Below are positions 46,060 through 54,572 of a stretch of 64,000 bases of DNA, piece by piece. Within the stretch, counting starts at the first letter, position 1. Every line of letters starts with the position of its first letter. A program made the translations under genes and the position numbers. The notes beneath the pieces are model-generated. The model was given only the letters and a program-made list of their open reading frames with translations, had not been told where the DNA came from and ran no database searches. Location: the NCBI GenBank assembly GCA_028687545.1, contig JAQTZZ010000006.1, positions 62,001 through 126,000 of the forward strand. Direction: 5' to 3'. This DNA comes from Candidatus Wallbacteria bacterium. GTDB lineage: Bacteria > Muiribacteriota > JAQTZZ01.

Positions 46060-47005
46060 CACGATCGTCCTGTTGCTGATCATCGCCGTGGGGGCCATGG
46101 CTGAAGATGATGTTTATTCCGCACTGCAGTGCCGGAAGGCGATTCTCGTCAATCCTGATGTTTACGCGAGGATGAATGATAATGAGAAAGAAATCCTGTA
46201 TGCAAACGGTTTTGAGGCACTCTGCCGGATGAAGGTCCGGCCTGCGGATGATGATTACTCAGTTCTGGCGGGATATTATCACACTCATGAGAAAGACCTC
46301 GGATTCCAGATGGGCGGCGACAAGGCGGAATGCCTGAAAAAAATGTTCGACTTCGGACAGAGAAAAAAACCTGCACCTGTGGTAAAACCCAAACAAAATT
46401 CTACTGTTTCAGGTCTTTCCGGCCTGGTGAGAATCCCGGGCGCAACTCTCAAGGAAGCTGATACCGGCAGCCTGACCACCGGTTGCAGGATCCTGCAGCA
46501 CAGATGGGACAATGGGCGGGGTTATCAAACATTTTTTCCGGTGGGGATCAGTTTCGACCGCAGTGAAATCTCCTTCTCTGAGAACAAGACCAGCTACAGA
46601 TCCGGCAGCCTGACCCGTTGTTCGAGCGGGGAAGGCCTGGCTTTGAAATACATTCCAGCGCCTGGAATGTTCATGACTTACGAAGGCTATTTTCCCAACA
46701 GCGACCAGTTCCTCAGAGAGCGGAATCTGACTTCGGGGTATCAACATGATTTTGAATGGGGAAGGGCGATTGTTGCCTGGAACAGAGTCGATGACCCGCT
46801 GGACTGGGAGACTGACTTTCAGTCAGGGATTCAATACAGCATCGACGAATATCTTTCTCTGATCAGCGAATGGCATCGGAATGCCAATGATTTCCTGCTC
46901 GGGCTGTCCTTCCGGAAAACCGCTGGAGGGACTCTGGCAATAGAACGCAGCTTTGAGACCCGAGTGCAGAGTCTGATGTTTTCCTGGGAAATCCCGTTCA
47001 GGTAA
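46049..47005 (+). CDS. exported protein with a beta-rich, YjbH/outer-membrane-like C-terminal domain
   Basis: About 318 aa from the GTG at 46049, with AAGGTGG ahead; an ATG at 46016 is also in frame. A signal peptide (NSTIVLLLIIAVGAMAE) is followed by a helical part and a region starting GLSGLVRIPGATLKEADTG, reminiscent of the YjbH opening (G.i..P.a....G.l). Alternating strands follow to the end (SLMFSWEIPFR). It may be an outer-membrane or surface-associated protein of the pilus cluster. Unrecognised otherwise. Confidence 0.5.
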   Translation: MRNSTIVLLLIIAVGAMAEDDVYSALQCRKAILVNPDVYARMNDNEKEILYANGFEALCRMKVRPADDDYSVLAGYYHTHEKDLGFQMGGDKAECLKKMFDFGQRKKPAPVVKPKQNSTVSGLSGLVRIPGATLKEADTGSLTTGCRILQHRWDNGRGYQTFFPVGISFDRSEISFSENKTSYRSGSLTRCSSGEGLALKYIPAPGMFMTYEGYFPNSDQFLRERNLTSGYQHDFEWGRAIVAWNRVDDPLDWETDFQSGIQYSIDEYLSLISEWHRNANDFLLGLSFRKTAGGTLAIERSFETRVQSLMFSWEIPFR

Positions 47006-47008
47006 AAT

Positions 47009-47052
47009 TCCAACTTACAAACTTAAAAACTTCTTGCCGTTAACAAGGGATT
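47009..47052. repeat. TWNG-type repeat, copy 5 (degenerate)
   Basis: CCAACTTACAAACTTAAAAACTTC followed by TTGCCGTTAACAAGG, similar to the flank of copy 3. Confidence 0.45.
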
Positions 47053-47082
47053 ATTGGAATATTGTTTCAATTTATTGATAGA

Positions 47083-47159
47083 TGGTGGGCGATACTGGAA
47101 TTGAACCAGCGACCTCTGGCATGTGAGGCCAGCGCTCTAACCAACTGAGCCAATCGCCC
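47083..47159 (-). tRNA. tRNA-Val (anticodon CAC)
   Basis: 77 nt with encoded CCA. Acceptor GGGCGAT pairs with ATCGCCC. Anticodon arm CTGGC-CTCACAT-GCCAG gives CAC, reading GUG. Confidence 0.94.
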
Positions 47160-47169
47160 ACTTGTTTTC

Positions 47170-47198
47170 ATGATATTTTCTATCCAATCCATTGTCAA
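47170..47198 (-). promoter_or_regulatory. promoter of tRNA-Val
   Basis: Minus strand TTGACA (47193-47198), 17-bp spacer, TATCAT (47170-47175), about 10 bp before the mature 5' end. Confidence 0.75.
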
Positions 47199-47358
47199 TA
47201 TTTTTTTCGATGCAGCTGACATGCTCTGTTTTTGAGTTGTTCTGATTTATAATGCTGTTTAGATTGTAAAACCCTGATTATGGGTTATATGTTATAGAGC
47301 ATGGAGCCTTTGATAAGGTTTACAGTTTTACGGGGTAGTTCAGTAATTAATTGAGAGG

Positions 47359-50277
47359 ATGACTTATATGAAAAATTTCTTCCTGGGCCTGCAGATCAAG
47401 CTCAACAAACTTACTGAAGAGAAATTTACACTCCCTATAGACGATTTTCTACGCCATGCTTTTATCTGCGGCTCTACCGGCGCCGGAAAGACGGTGATCG
47501 GCAAGATACTGGTGGAAGAGGCGGCAAAAAACGGTGTCTCTTCGATCCTGCTCGATCTCAAGGGCGACATTTCCTCAATGGCGATTCCATTCATCAATCT
47601 GATGCCTGATGAGGTGATTCCCTGGTTCCCGGTCGGGAAATCCGAGGAAGAGAAGCAGGAGGAATCGCGGGAATTCATCAACAATTATAAACAGAAACTG
47701 AAATTTTTCGGGATGGCGCAGGATTCGCTAAAGGAGTTCCGCCGCCAGAGTACTTTTTACATTTACACACCCCGGTCCCGCAAAGGTGACAAATTCAGCA
47801 TCTCAGAACTTTATTCCGGACCCGAAGACATCGAGAATTATTTCAGACAGGAGCCTGAGATAGTTGCGGGCATGATCCAGAATATGGCCCTGTCGGTCCT
47901 GAGCAGGATTTATCCGGACGCAGACCCCAGGCACATGATGATCGAAAATTCCTTTCTGGAAGAGATCATCAAGCATCTCTGGCTCGAAAAATCAAAATTG
48001 GAAGGGACAGCAGGCATCGAACGACTGATCGACGCGATTAAAACTCCTCCCTTTGAGAGAATCGGAAAACTCAAACTTGATGAGTATTTTCCAGAGGAAA
48101 AAAGGATGGATCTGGTGCGGAAACTCAATTCGCTGCTGCTGGGATCGCAGCGATGCTGGTTCGAGGGAAAGGCAATCTCGCAGATTGTGAAAGATGTTTA
48201 TGAAAGCAAGGAAACCAAGGTAGTAATCTTCAACCTGACTGAGCTGGATTCTTTCGCTGATAAAAGTCTGGTAGTTTCGCAGCTGGCTTACAGTATTTAC
48301 AATACATACCGGCGCACCCATTCCGATGAACTCCGGCTGCTGATTTACTTGGACGAGATTGGTGGAAGTGACAACAATGCCTTTTTTCCGCCTGAACCTT
48401 TCTACAACATTGCGAAACCTGCCTTGAATCTGCTCCTGCGTCAGGGAAGAGCTTTCGGAGTCGGAATGGTGCTGTCTACCCAGAATCCCGGGGACATCGA
48501 TTACAAGGGCCTGACCAATTGCCACTCCTGGTTCATCGGGCGGCTTCAGACGAGCGAAGACCGGCAAAAGGCCATGGAAGGCATTTCCCGTGCTGAAATG
48601 AAAATCGAAAAAGCCGAGGATTTTATCAGGGATGCCAAAGAAGGGTCGTTCCTCGTGCGCACTCGTTCAGGCAAAGTCCATCAGTTCATGGAACGCTGGC
48701 TTTACAGCATCCACAAGATAATGAGCGATGAGGAACTGGAGAATCTGAAGAAGGAGATGCAGCGGAAGCAGGAATATCTCCAGGCTTATCAGCTGTTCAA
48801 GGACGGCAGCATCGACGAAGCCATCAGCGTCTTCAGGGAATTGATCAGCAAGAATCCGACAGATCCAGGGAATTATTTCGATCTGGCGGAAGCGCTGAAA
48901 AAGAACGGGCGCGGAGCGGAAGCTCTTTCAACGCTCAGGATGGCTGAAACAGCGGGAATTTCCAATGAAACACTTTCGGTCAAGATTGGAGAGCTTCTCA
49001 ATGCTGAAAAAAAATACGATGAAGCCCGTGATTATTTTCTGAAAACCCTGGATCTGAACCCGGGCAACGATATCGCCCATTATTACCTGGGGTGTATTTT
49101 CCATCACTACCGCGATTACGATAAGGCACTGCATCATATCGCGATGGCCTGCAAGAATAATTATCAGCAGGACAGTTACTGGTATCAGAAAGCGTGGCTT
49201 ACATATGAGCGGGGTTCATACAACGAAGCCCTGAACTCCATTGAAGCCGCCCTGAATATAGTTCCTAACTCTGAAGAATATTATCTGTTCAAGGCACTTG
49301 TGTTTTATCGTCTGGGGAAAAAGGAAGAGACTGAGAAAATTTTACCTCAGAATATTTGCGAGAAGCCTTTGTATCATTATATCCGCGCCCTGCTTGAACT
49401 GGAACGCGGGAAGAAGACCGAAGCTGAAGCAGATCTTGCAGCAGCGCTCAAACAGGACCCCGGGTTTGTTCCAGCCCTGTTTGAGGCTGCCAGGATCAGT
49501 TTCGAGAACAAGGCTTATATCGAGTCCATCCAGATGCTCAACAAGGCGCTGGAACAGGAACCATATGAACCGGAATACTGGTATTATACCGCTAGAATCC
49601 TGAAGGAAGTGCGGCAGCCGGCCAAAGGACTGACCTGCCTGGAGAAAGCCCTCAAAGTCAAGGAAGACTATCGATTTTACTTCCTGCAGGGTGAGCTTCT
49701 GGAAATGCTCAACAAGAAACCTGATGCTTTTGCCAGTTTCGGAAAATCAATGGAATTTAATAAGAAGTACCTGCCTGCAACATTGCATCAGATTGAAATT
49801 TCCCTGTCTGATGACCCTCAGAAAGCCCTTGAACTATGCAAGAATGCTCTCAAGGGAGAATATGCGGAGAATCCTGATTTGTATCTGCTTAAAGCCAAAG
49901 CCCTGCTGGCGCTTAACTATACCAGGGAAGCCCATCAGAGCATCGACGAAAATCTGAAGATCAATTCCAAAGATGCAGAAGTCTGGATGTTCAAGGCCAG
50001 TATTTTTAAGAAGGAAGCCAACTGGCAGAAAATGATTGATCTTTATCAGGAAAACATCAAGACATTCGGCGATCAACCGCGCTTTTATCTTGGAATCCTC
50101 GAAGCCATGATCAGCGCCGGGAAGACCGATGATGCGGTTTCCTTCTGCGACAAGGCCCTGGAAGTATTCCCGGAAGACCTGGAGCTGTGGGAGGCCCTTT
50201 GCGGGATTTATCTGAAGCTGAAAGACGAGGATAAGGCGAATTACTGCAGAAGAATGATCTCTCAGTTGAAAGGATGA
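47359..50277 (+). CDS. HerA-type ATPase fused to a long TPR array
   Basis: 972 aa. The N-terminal ~450 residues form a HerA/FtsK-superfamily motor: Walker A FICGSTGAGKT (residues 36-46), LLDLKGD, Walker B LRLLIYLDEIGG (about 335), and the post-Walker B sensor VLSTQNPGDIDYKGL with an arginine-bearing FIGRLQTSEDRQKA. From about 470 to the end it has about a dozen TPR units (for example NYFDLAEALKKNGRGAEALS, AHYYLGCIFHHYRDYDKALH). There are no membrane segments, no relaxase or T4SS genes nearby. Start is ATG at 47359 or 47368. The cellular role is unknown; HerA relatives translocate DNA, and TPRs bind proteins. Confidence 0.8.
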   Translation: MTYMKNFFLGLQIKLNKLTEEKFTLPIDDFLRHAFICGSTGAGKTVIGKILVEEAAKNGVSSILLDLKGDISSMAIPFINLMPDEVIPWFPVGKSEEEKQEESREFINNYKQKLKFFGMAQDSLKEFRRQSTFYIYTPRSRKGDKFSISELYSGPEDIENYFRQEPEIVAGMIQNMALSVLSRIYPDADPRHMMIENSFLEEIIKHLWLEKSKLEGTAGIERLIDAIKTPPFERIGKLKLDEYFPEEKRMDLVRKLNSLLLGSQRCWFEGKAISQIVKDVYESKETKVVIFNLTELDSFADKSLVVSQLAYSIYNTYRRTHSDELRLLIYLDEIGGSDNNAFFPPEPFYNIAKPALNLLLRQGRAFGVGMVLSTQNPGDIDYKGLTNCHSWFIGRLQTSEDRQKAMEGISRAEMKIEKAEDFIRDAKEGSFLVRTRSGKVHQFMERWLYSIHKIMSDEELENLKKEMQRKQEYLQAYQLFKDGSIDEAISVFRELISKNPTDPGNYFDLAEALKKNGRGAEALSTLRMAETAGISNETLSVKIGELLNAEKKYDEARDYFLKTLDLNPGNDIAHYYLGCIFHHYRDYDKALHHIAMACKNNYQQDSYWYQKAWLTYERGSYNEALNSIEAALNIVPNSEEYYLFKALVFYRLGKKEETEKILPQNICEKPLYHYIRALLELERGKKTEAEADLAAALKQDPGFVPALFEAARISFENKAYIESIQMLNKALEQEPYEPEYWYYTARILKEVRQPAKGLTCLEKALKVKEDYRFYFLQGELLEMLNKKPDAFASFGKSMEFNKKYLPATLHQIEISLSDDPQKALELCKNALKGEYAENPDLYLLKAKALLALNYTREAHQSIDENLKINSKDAEVWMFKASIFKKEANWQKMIDLYQENIKTFGDQPRFYLGILEAMISAGKTDDAVSFCDKALEVFPEDLELWEALCGIYLKLKDEDKANYCRRMISQLKG

Positions 50278-50822
50278 GCCAATTGAGGTGCTGCCAGATG
50301 ATTAAATTCACAAATGTTGTTTTGATGATCATGGTTTTTTCAATCCATGCGAACGCAGAAGACAGGCAGAAGGCCTTGATCCTGCCGAAAATCCCGCTGA
50401 GTTACGCCTTTGCAGCTGCACATGGCGCAATCAAGGCAGAGGTAGATCCGGAAAAGATCACACTGGAAATGCAGGGCAAAAAACCGGTCTGGAAATTTAA
50501 TTACGGGATCAATGGAACTCTCAGGCAGGTCCTGGTGGACGGAGTCTCCGGCCGTGTGATAAAAAAAATCCGGCTTCAGGAAAAATCCGCACCTTTACGC
50601 AGGATCAGAAAACTGCCCTCCACAGTGGACGACACCGACAAAGTGCTGGCTGCAGCAAAAGCGCTGCGGGGTGATGATGGTCCGGCTCTGGGACTTTCGC
50701 TGGTGTCAGAGCAGAAAATCCTGTTCTGGTTGGTGGATTTCGAATCCGGAGAAGTGAAGCTGGACGGTGAAACCCTGAAGCTTTCTGAAGCCGGGACCAG
50801 CGAAGTCGAAGAGGGCCTGTAA
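50274..50822 (+). CDS. exported PepSY-like protein
   Basis: 182 aa with a signal peptide (MIKFTNVVLMIMVFSIHANA after an upstream M). The body has the PepSY-type pattern WKFNYGINGTLRQVLVDGVS then GRVIKKI, and a weaker second copy near the end (LFWLVDFESGEVKLDGE). PepSY domains often restrain proteases. The ATG overlaps the HerA-TPR stop by 4 bp, which links the two in one transcript. Confidence 0.6.
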   Translation: MSQLRCCQMIKFTNVVLMIMVFSIHANAEDRQKALILPKIPLSYAFAAAHGAIKAEVDPEKITLEMQGKKPVWKFNYGINGTLRQVLVDGVSGRVIKKIRLQEKSAPLRRIRKLPSTVDDTDKVLAAAKALRGDDGPALGLSLVSEQKILFWLVDFESGEVKLDGETLKLSEAGTSEVEEGL

Positions 50823-50842
50823 TCTGTCCGTAAGATAAAGGT

Positions 50843-52033
50843 TCAGAATTTCACGTTCAGCGTCAGGTTTCCGCTGTTTTCACTGCGGCGGGTGCCGTCG
50901 TTTGTACGTTCCAGTTCGTGCAGGCAGTCCAGGGAAATTTCCGGGCCGGTTGTGAGTTTATAAGCTACTCTGAATCCGTTTTCAGTGATTCGCCCGTCTG
51001 GATTGGCTCCCAGATCGTCCATGGCTAAGAAATCTCTAAGTCGGCAGCCTGAAAAGACAGACCCTGTAAATTCATTGATCAGAAGACCCAAGTTTAATTT
51101 CCATTCACTGTTATAGCATGTTTCAAAGTCGAAATCCTTGTGTATTTCATTGTCGAAATTAAGATTGAGTGACAGGTTCAGCCGGCTGGAAAAATCATGC
51201 GCTACCATCCACTGCGTGCTTTCCAGGATGTAACTGCTGTCATAAGCCTGGGAGACTAATTTGCGACAGCCGGTCATCTGTTCGCTGACAGCCAGTGAGT
51301 AAGTTTCCCTGAGATATTCGAAATCGAATCCTGACAGGATTTCATGATACCCTGAACCGCAGCCTGGATGGGCTTCACGTTGCAAAAGACCGGTCTTCCA
51401 TTCGAAATTCAGGTAGCGGAGCAGCTCGTTCCTGTAATTGTATTCCAGGCCCAGGTCGCTGAAATCCAGGCTGCTCGACACTTTGTTCCGCTCGACTCTG
51501 CTTGAGAGAAGCAGATTGTTGCTGATCCGTTCTCCGTGGCAATGCGTAACAACAAACTCACAGCTTTGCAGGGAATAGTCCTGGCTGAGCAGATTGAATT
51601 TCAGATAGTCGTTGAGATCCAGAGCATAATCCAGAGAGATTGTGCCGTCCTTGATCTCCCGGGACAGATTGAAGCCGAAACTCCGGTTAAGATAGTCCGG
51701 AAGAACCGGGAATTTGTGGCTGGAAAACCGGATGCTGCTTCCGATTCTGAACGGCCGGGAGGAAAATCCTGTTTCCAGGTCGATGCCGGCTTCGTCATAG
51801 TCCTGGCTGAGAAAACCCTGCAGTCCATAAGTCAGGTCGATGTTCCGGCTGAGGCCTTCCCAGCCGGTCAGGGACAGATCCTTGGCCAGGTCATCAATCT
51901 TGAACTCGGAACTGCCATTGGCGTGGTCGAATCTGCTGGACAGCCCGATCTCCAAGTCCAGACAGAATCCTGACCCGCTCCAAAGCAAAAATAACAGCAA
52001 AAACACAAATTGAGCCAGAAATTTCACCGGCAA
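50843..52033 (-). CDS. outer-membrane beta-barrel protein, function unknown
   Basis: 396 aa. A signal peptide (MPVKFLAQFVFLLLFLLWSG) precedes many alternating amphipathic strands (ISLDYALDLNDYLKFNLLSQ is an example). It ends NLTLNVKF, a C-terminal phenylalanine as used for insertion by the BAM complex. Cys residues occur in pairs. No known transporter motif. Last gene of the pcm-FecR-helical protein operon. Confidence 0.7.
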   Translation of the reverse strand: MPVKFLAQFVFLLLFLLWSGSGFCLDLEIGLSSRFDHANGSSEFKIDDLAKDLSLTGWEGLSRNIDLTYGLQGFLSQDYDEAGIDLETGFSSRPFRIGSSIRFSSHKFPVLPDYLNRSFGFNLSREIKDGTISLDYALDLNDYLKFNLLSQDYSLQSCEFVVTHCHGERISNNLLLSSRVERNKVSSSLDFSDLGLEYNYRNELLRYLNFEWKTGLLQREAHPGCGSGYHEILSGFDFEYLRETYSLAVSEQMTGCRKLVSQAYDSSYILESTQWMVAHDFSSRLNLSLNLNFDNEIHKDFDFETCYNSEWKLNLGLLINEFTGSVFSGCRLRDFLAMDDLGANPDGRITENGFRVAYKLTTGPEISLDCLHELERTNDGTRRSENSGNLTLNVKF

Positions 52034-52045
52034 TTTACCTCTATC

Positions 52046-53191
52046 TTATTTTTCGGCTGATTTACGGAGAATTGTTAGGATGGAGTTCGCTTCAACTATA
52101 TTTCCGGACCTGATCATCTTCCTGGCGCTTTCGAACTGCTGATCTATCACTTCCTCATCCGCATCAGAAAGTTCCTTTTGGGACAGGAGCCTCTTGACAT
52201 CTGCAAACTCTGCGATCACCGCGGTTTTGTCTGGGGCAGGTTTTTTCCCTTCTCCGGCAGAGAGATCGGCTGCTTTCTTTCGAAGCTGCACAAGAAACTC
52301 ACGGACTTTCCTGATTTTCTGCTGATCGAGCTTTCCACCTTTGCCGGATCTGGTTTCCTGGATCTGCTGCATGAATTTCTGAACCACAGGGTTGCCTTCC
52401 AGATTGACGGTTTTTTTCAGGAACGTAAGCTCCTGTTCCATATTGCTGAGATCCCCGCTTTTACCCATTTCCTCGCTCTGTTCCTCCAACCCCTGCAGTT
52501 TGACCAGAGCACTTTTCATCAGGTTTCTGACTTCGCCCAGATTTTTCTTGATGATCATCGGATCGTCGGACTGCAGCAGCTTGAGAGCCTGGCCATAATC
52601 TGCCGCAGCATTCTGCGGAGCCGAGCGGGCGAGAAACTTAAGCTGCAGCCTGAGTTTCATTACCAGCAGTTTATCAGGGGGTAATTTGGAGCGCAGTCCT
52701 TTTCCGGGAATGACGGCGTTTTTCAGCTTGTCTGCCAGCGGGTTGCTCTTTCCAGAGTTGCCGCGATTCATAGCCTGCGCTTTGATAGCATTCTGGAGAT
52801 TTTTCCTGTTTCCCACAGAAGATTTACCATTGTTCTGTGCTGAAGGTTTTTTAGCGTTGCGTTCAGCGGCCCGATACAGGTCAAACAGCCGGTTTTTATC
52901 CTGAGTATAGGTCTTCGCATTCTCTTTGATCGCGGACTCGTTTCCGGATTTAAGAGCATCCAGTAACGCCTGGGCGTTTTTCCTGAATTTTTCGCGTAAT
53001 CCTTGAAATTGCTGATTTACCTGCAGATCCGGATAGAGATCTGCATCCACACGATCCTTATCCAGATCTTTACTGACCAGGTTTTCCAGTGCCTGGATTT
53101 TCTGCGGAGTCAGTTCGACAGCTTGAATCATGGTGGAAACCGACAGGACAAGGAGAATTGCTGCAGGCAGGAATTTAAACATGAATCTCAT
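52046..53191 (-). CDS. exported helical (coiled-coil) protein, function unknown
   Basis: 381 aa with a signal peptide (FKFLPAAILLVLSVSTMIQA). The rest is almost entirely charged amphipathic helix rich in Lys, Gln and Leu with several coiled-coil stretches. No catalytic motif. The start overlaps the FecR gene stop by 4 bp (ATGA). Likely periplasmic; it might bridge the FecR-domain protein and the outer-membrane barrel encoded beside it, but that is inference. Confidence 0.65.
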   Translation of the reverse strand: MRFMFKFLPAAILLVLSVSTMIQAVELTPQKIQALENLVSKDLDKDRVDADLYPDLQVNQQFQGLREKFRKNAQALLDALKSGNESAIKENAKTYTQDKNRLFDLYRAAERNAKKPSAQNNGKSSVGNRKNLQNAIKAQAMNRGNSGKSNPLADKLKNAVIPGKGLRSKLPPDKLLVMKLRLQLKFLARSAPQNAAADYGQALKLLQSDDPMIIKKNLGEVRNLMKSALVKLQGLEEQSEEMGKSGDLSNMEQELTFLKKTVNLEGNPVVQKFMQQIQETRSGKGGKLDQQKIRKVREFLVQLRKKAADLSAGEGKKPAPDKTAVIAEFADVKRLLSQKELSDADEEVIDQQFESARKMIRSGNIVEANSILTILRKSAEK

Positions 53192-53898
53192 TGATTCTCC
53201 AAGGCCTGCTCCAGGCTGTCGATTTCTACGAGAAGATTCCGGGTAGCCTTCAAAAGATTACCGGATCTGATTTTTTCAAAATCCTTGAATTTCCGATTCT
53301 GGATTTTCATTCTGACTTTCCACGGCATGAGGGGTGCCCGGTTTTTCTGGATCATTGTTCCCTGCGACGGTTGAAGCCTGAGTGGAGTCGCTGAGAATTT
53401 CGGGTCCTTGCTTTTCACTTCGACTTCCCCGTCCAGCACGTTGATTTCAGTGGCATCCTCATCCATGGCGTCAACAGTGAATTCGGTACCGCGGACTCCG
53501 CAGACGGAATTAGGCGTATTTATCGTGAGTGAATCTTCGGTTTTTTTAGCTTTTGCCCAGAGTATTCCTGTGATTATTTCGATCACTGAACATTTTTCCT
53601 CTGTATTTCGATCAGGGGGAATCAGGAATTCAGTCAGTTCCTTGATTCTGCAGACCGAAGAATTGGCCAGTTTTACGGTGGCGCGGCTGTCCTCACCTGT
53701 TTTCAGCGAATCGCCCGGTGCCAGAGTCTGTCCCACTTCAGCCGTGTCCCAGGCAGTTCCATCCTTTTCCTTGACTGAAACGAGTCCCTCAATGAAAAAA
53801 ATCCTGCTGACTGATTCGATCTCCAGTTCGTCGGTATCGAGTTCAGTTGCCAAAGCCTGATGGCAAAGCCAGAACAGTAGAAGCAGAGTGATTGTCAT
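53188..53898 (-). CDS. FecR-domain exported protein
   Basis: 236 aa. A signal peptide (MTITLLLLFWLCHQALA) is followed by the FecR domain: GQTLAPGDSLKTGEDSRATV, then TINTPNSVCGVRGTEFTV, which is the hallmark VRGTEF motif. It lacks the cytoplasmic anti-sigma part of TonB-linked FecR, so it is a stand-alone, periplasmic or surface FecR protein. The stop and start overlap the neighbours by 4 bp on both sides. Confidence 0.85.
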   Translation of the reverse strand: MTITLLLLFWLCHQALATELDTDELEIESVSRIFFIEGLVSVKEKDGTAWDTAEVGQTLAPGDSLKTGEDSRATVKLANSSVCRIKELTEFLIPPDRNTEEKCSVIEIITGILWAKAKKTEDSLTINTPNSVCGVRGTEFTVDAMDEDATEINVLDGEVEVKSKDPKFSATPLRLQPSQGTMIQKNRAPLMPWKVRMKIQNRKFKDFEKIRSGNLLKATRNLLVEIDSLEQALENQ

Positions 53899-54527
53899 GC
53901 GGAAGCCTTTTCTCTGATTTTTCCTGTCATTGGAACAAAAACCACATCCTCAATTTTTTCAATCAATAATTTATCCCTGTTTCTGGTTATTTTCAAGAGT
54001 TCCTGATGCCAGATTCCTGCATCCACCGGAGCGACCATAATTCCACCCGGCCGTAAGAGTCCGGTCAATTCAGCCGGAATCACAGGCAGGGCGCAGGTCA
54101 CTATGATTCTGTCGTATTGGGTTGAATCAGCAAGCAGAAAAGCGTCCCCGGACAGACAGACCACATTCGAAAGTCCCAGTTTGGTAAAAAGGGCTTGAGC
54201 CTGCTGCTGGAGGGGAGGAATGATTTCCACTGTCACCAGATTTCGGCAGAGCTTAGCCAGAATCGCAGCCTGATAACCAGAACCTGTGCCGATTTCCAGT
54301 ACCTCTTCAGAACCTGTCAATTCAAGGCGGTCAGTCATCAGAATTACAACAGATGGCTGTGAGATCGTCTGCCCGTGGCCGATCGGCAGAGCCCGATCTT
54401 CGTAAGCGAAGTGTTTCTGTTCCGGAGGCACGAACATGGCCCGGTCGGTCAATTCGAGCGCTTTAATCACGGAGTGGGAAAATCCGCCGCCGGAAAGCTT
54501 CCGGCATAGTCTCTGGTTGGAATCCAT
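53895..54527 (-). CDS. pcm: protein-L-isoaspartate O-methyltransferase
   Basis: Repairs isoaspartyl damage in proteins using S-adenosylmethionine. SAM-binding motif VLEIGTGSGYQAAILAKL, then IVTCALPVIPAELTGLLRPG. ALPIGHGQTISQPSVVILM is the usual pcm substrate-side segment. At 210 aa it is standard. First gene of a tightly overlapping four-gene operon. Confidence 0.94.
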   Translation of the reverse strand: MDSNQRLCRKLSGGGFSHSVIKALELTDRAMFVPPEQKHFAYEDRALPIGHGQTISQPSVVILMTDRLELTGSEEVLEIGTGSGYQAAILAKLCRNLVTVEIIPPLQQQAQALFTKLGLSNVVCLSGDAFLLADSTQYDRIIVTCALPVIPAELTGLLRPGGIMVAPVDAGIWHQELLKITRNRDKLLIEKIEDVVFVPMTGKIREKASA

Positions 54528-54572
54528 GCTCTCAAGTATAACATGAAGCGGGACTTTAAACAGACGAGGTAA

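Noticed and set aside
47359-50277. The HerA-like ATPase as a conjugation coupling protein (VirD4/TraG)
   Set aside because: No membrane segments and no relaxase or type IV secretion genes are nearby; the fused TPR array is not typical of coupling proteins.
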